Source: Chryseobacterium sp. JJR-5R (GTDB lineage: Bacteria; Bacteroidota; Bacteroidia; Flavobacteriales; Weeksellaceae). From it: DNA of 64,000 nucleotides. Location: NCBI RefSeq assembly GCF_034047335.1, contig NZ_CP139137.1:1736001-1800000 (forward strand). The letters are read 5' to 3'. Both the position numbers and the translations under genes were made by a program. Numbering within the stretch: the stretch's first letter is position 1; each line of letters starts with the position of its first letter. This document shows, one piece after another, positions 63,467 to 64,000 of the stretch. The notes under the pieces were generated by a model that saw only the letters and a program-made list of their open reading frames with translations, did no database searches and was not told the DNA's origin.

Positions 63467-64000
63467 ATGATTATTGTTTTGGAATACAATTATAAAAAAG
63501 ACAGCCTCAACTATACATATACCTTTGAATCCATCCAGTCAGAAATCTTTAACCATCTTCTGAAGCTGTGCGAAAATAATATACGTGAATTTTATGAGAT
63601 AAAACGCAGAGTCAATACAGATTTTAAATACACAAATCCGGAAATCTCAGATAAGTTTTCTAAAAAGATCGTATCAAAAGCGGAATCCTTTCTTGAAAAT
63701 CACAAACATCAGATTCTGGATGCCGATTACAGGACTAATCTGATTCTGAATGAAACCCATACCAACAGGTGGAAAACCAAATTTGAACTCATTAAGGCTG
63801 ATTACACCAATGCAGTATCCTTTGAAAGGGAAATCGAAAGGCTGGCAGAAGTAAATGTCAGGAATCCTTCGGTAGACAGCCTGTATTTTGAAGCTTCAAA
63901 ATTTATTTCCGTTTATGATAAGAATGCTTCATTACGTCTGTATATTTATTATTTAGATAAAGATCTGGACTCACAAAAGTTTGATAAAAGGCAGCTTAAT
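63467..64000 (+). CDS. Unidentified protein, 5' part only
   Basis: An open frame to the edge of the window, at least 178 residues from ATG 63467 (GTG 63422 in the same frame is an alternative; a stop lies at 63401). The product is charged and helical (NNIREFYEIKRRVNTDF, RWKTKFELIKADYTNAVSFE, EREIERLAEVNVRNPSVDSL). No signal or membrane segment. A link to TerB-C-type proteins was considered but cannot be shown from this part. Confidence 0.6.
   Translation, partial: MIIVLEYNYKKDSLNYTYTFESIQSEIFNHLLKLCENNIREFYEIKRRVNTDFKYTNPEISDKFSKKIVSKAESFLENHKHQILDADYRTNLILNETHTNRWKTKFELIKADYTNAVSFEREIERLAEVNVRNPSVDSLYFEASKFISVYDKNASLRLYIYYLDKDLDSQKFDKRQLN

Overview
The window reads as a chromosomal segment of a Flavobacteriia bacterium, most likely Chryseobacterium or a close Weeksellaceae relative. 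This rests on moderate-to-low GC, type IX secretion (T9SS) C-terminal sorting domains, a SusC/SusD pair, Bacteroidota-type promoter cores (TAnnTTTG), and the DUF6443 kind of RHS protein. No database search was possible, so the genus is an inference.

Layout. 1-7044: 3' end of an AsmA/DUF748-like envelope protein, an SDR, two SRPBCC proteins, a DoxX-like membrane protein, an ECF sigma factor followed by two small membrane proteins, a J-domain protein and a 51-aa Cys-rich small gene. 7401-14565: gcvP, then a tandem array of palindromic intergenic repeats, a large secreted pectate lyase-like protein with a T9SS tail, and two more repeat copies. 14728-25901 (mostly minus): small unknown genes, DUF2695, a siderophore-interacting flavoprotein with a frameshifted AraC regulator, an ABC exporter, a beta-lactamase-fold hydrolase, an AAA ATPase, MepB, a 27-aa membrane peptide, an Fpg/Nei glycosylase, and divergently dgt. 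25973-36522: SPFH protein, cytoplasmic transglutaminase-like protein, DUF962 protein, amino-acid permease, a large TPR protein with an outer-membrane barrel partner, and tRNA-Arg(UCG). 36675-43532: small Zn-ribbon-like gene, a MITE-like element, a SusD/SusC pair, a Crp/Fnr regulator and a DJ-1/PfpI protein.

44135-61117 is the accessory heart of the window: a tightly spaced operon of a T9SS-sorted repeat protein, an SpvB/YD-type protein and a DUF6443 RHS toxin with a nucleotidyltransferase-like tip, followed by its probable immunity gene (DUF5958-like). Downstream lies about 8.5 kb of orphan RHS 3' ends, alternative toxin tips and immunity genes (including two barstar-like paralogues and a DMP19/DUF4375-like gene), many broken by stops or one-base indels. 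Nearly identical pre-toxin segments shared by the live gene and the silent cassettes would let homologous recombination swap tips. The window closes with a PRISE-type reductase, a second Crp/Fnr regulator and the 5' part of an unidentified gene.

The most noteworthy items are the RHS tip-exchange array and its T9SS-linked operon, the 342-bp tandem dimer of palindromic repeats before the pectate lyase, two small genes missed by simple ORF calling, and a recurring pattern of single-base homopolymer indels that should be checked against raw reads.
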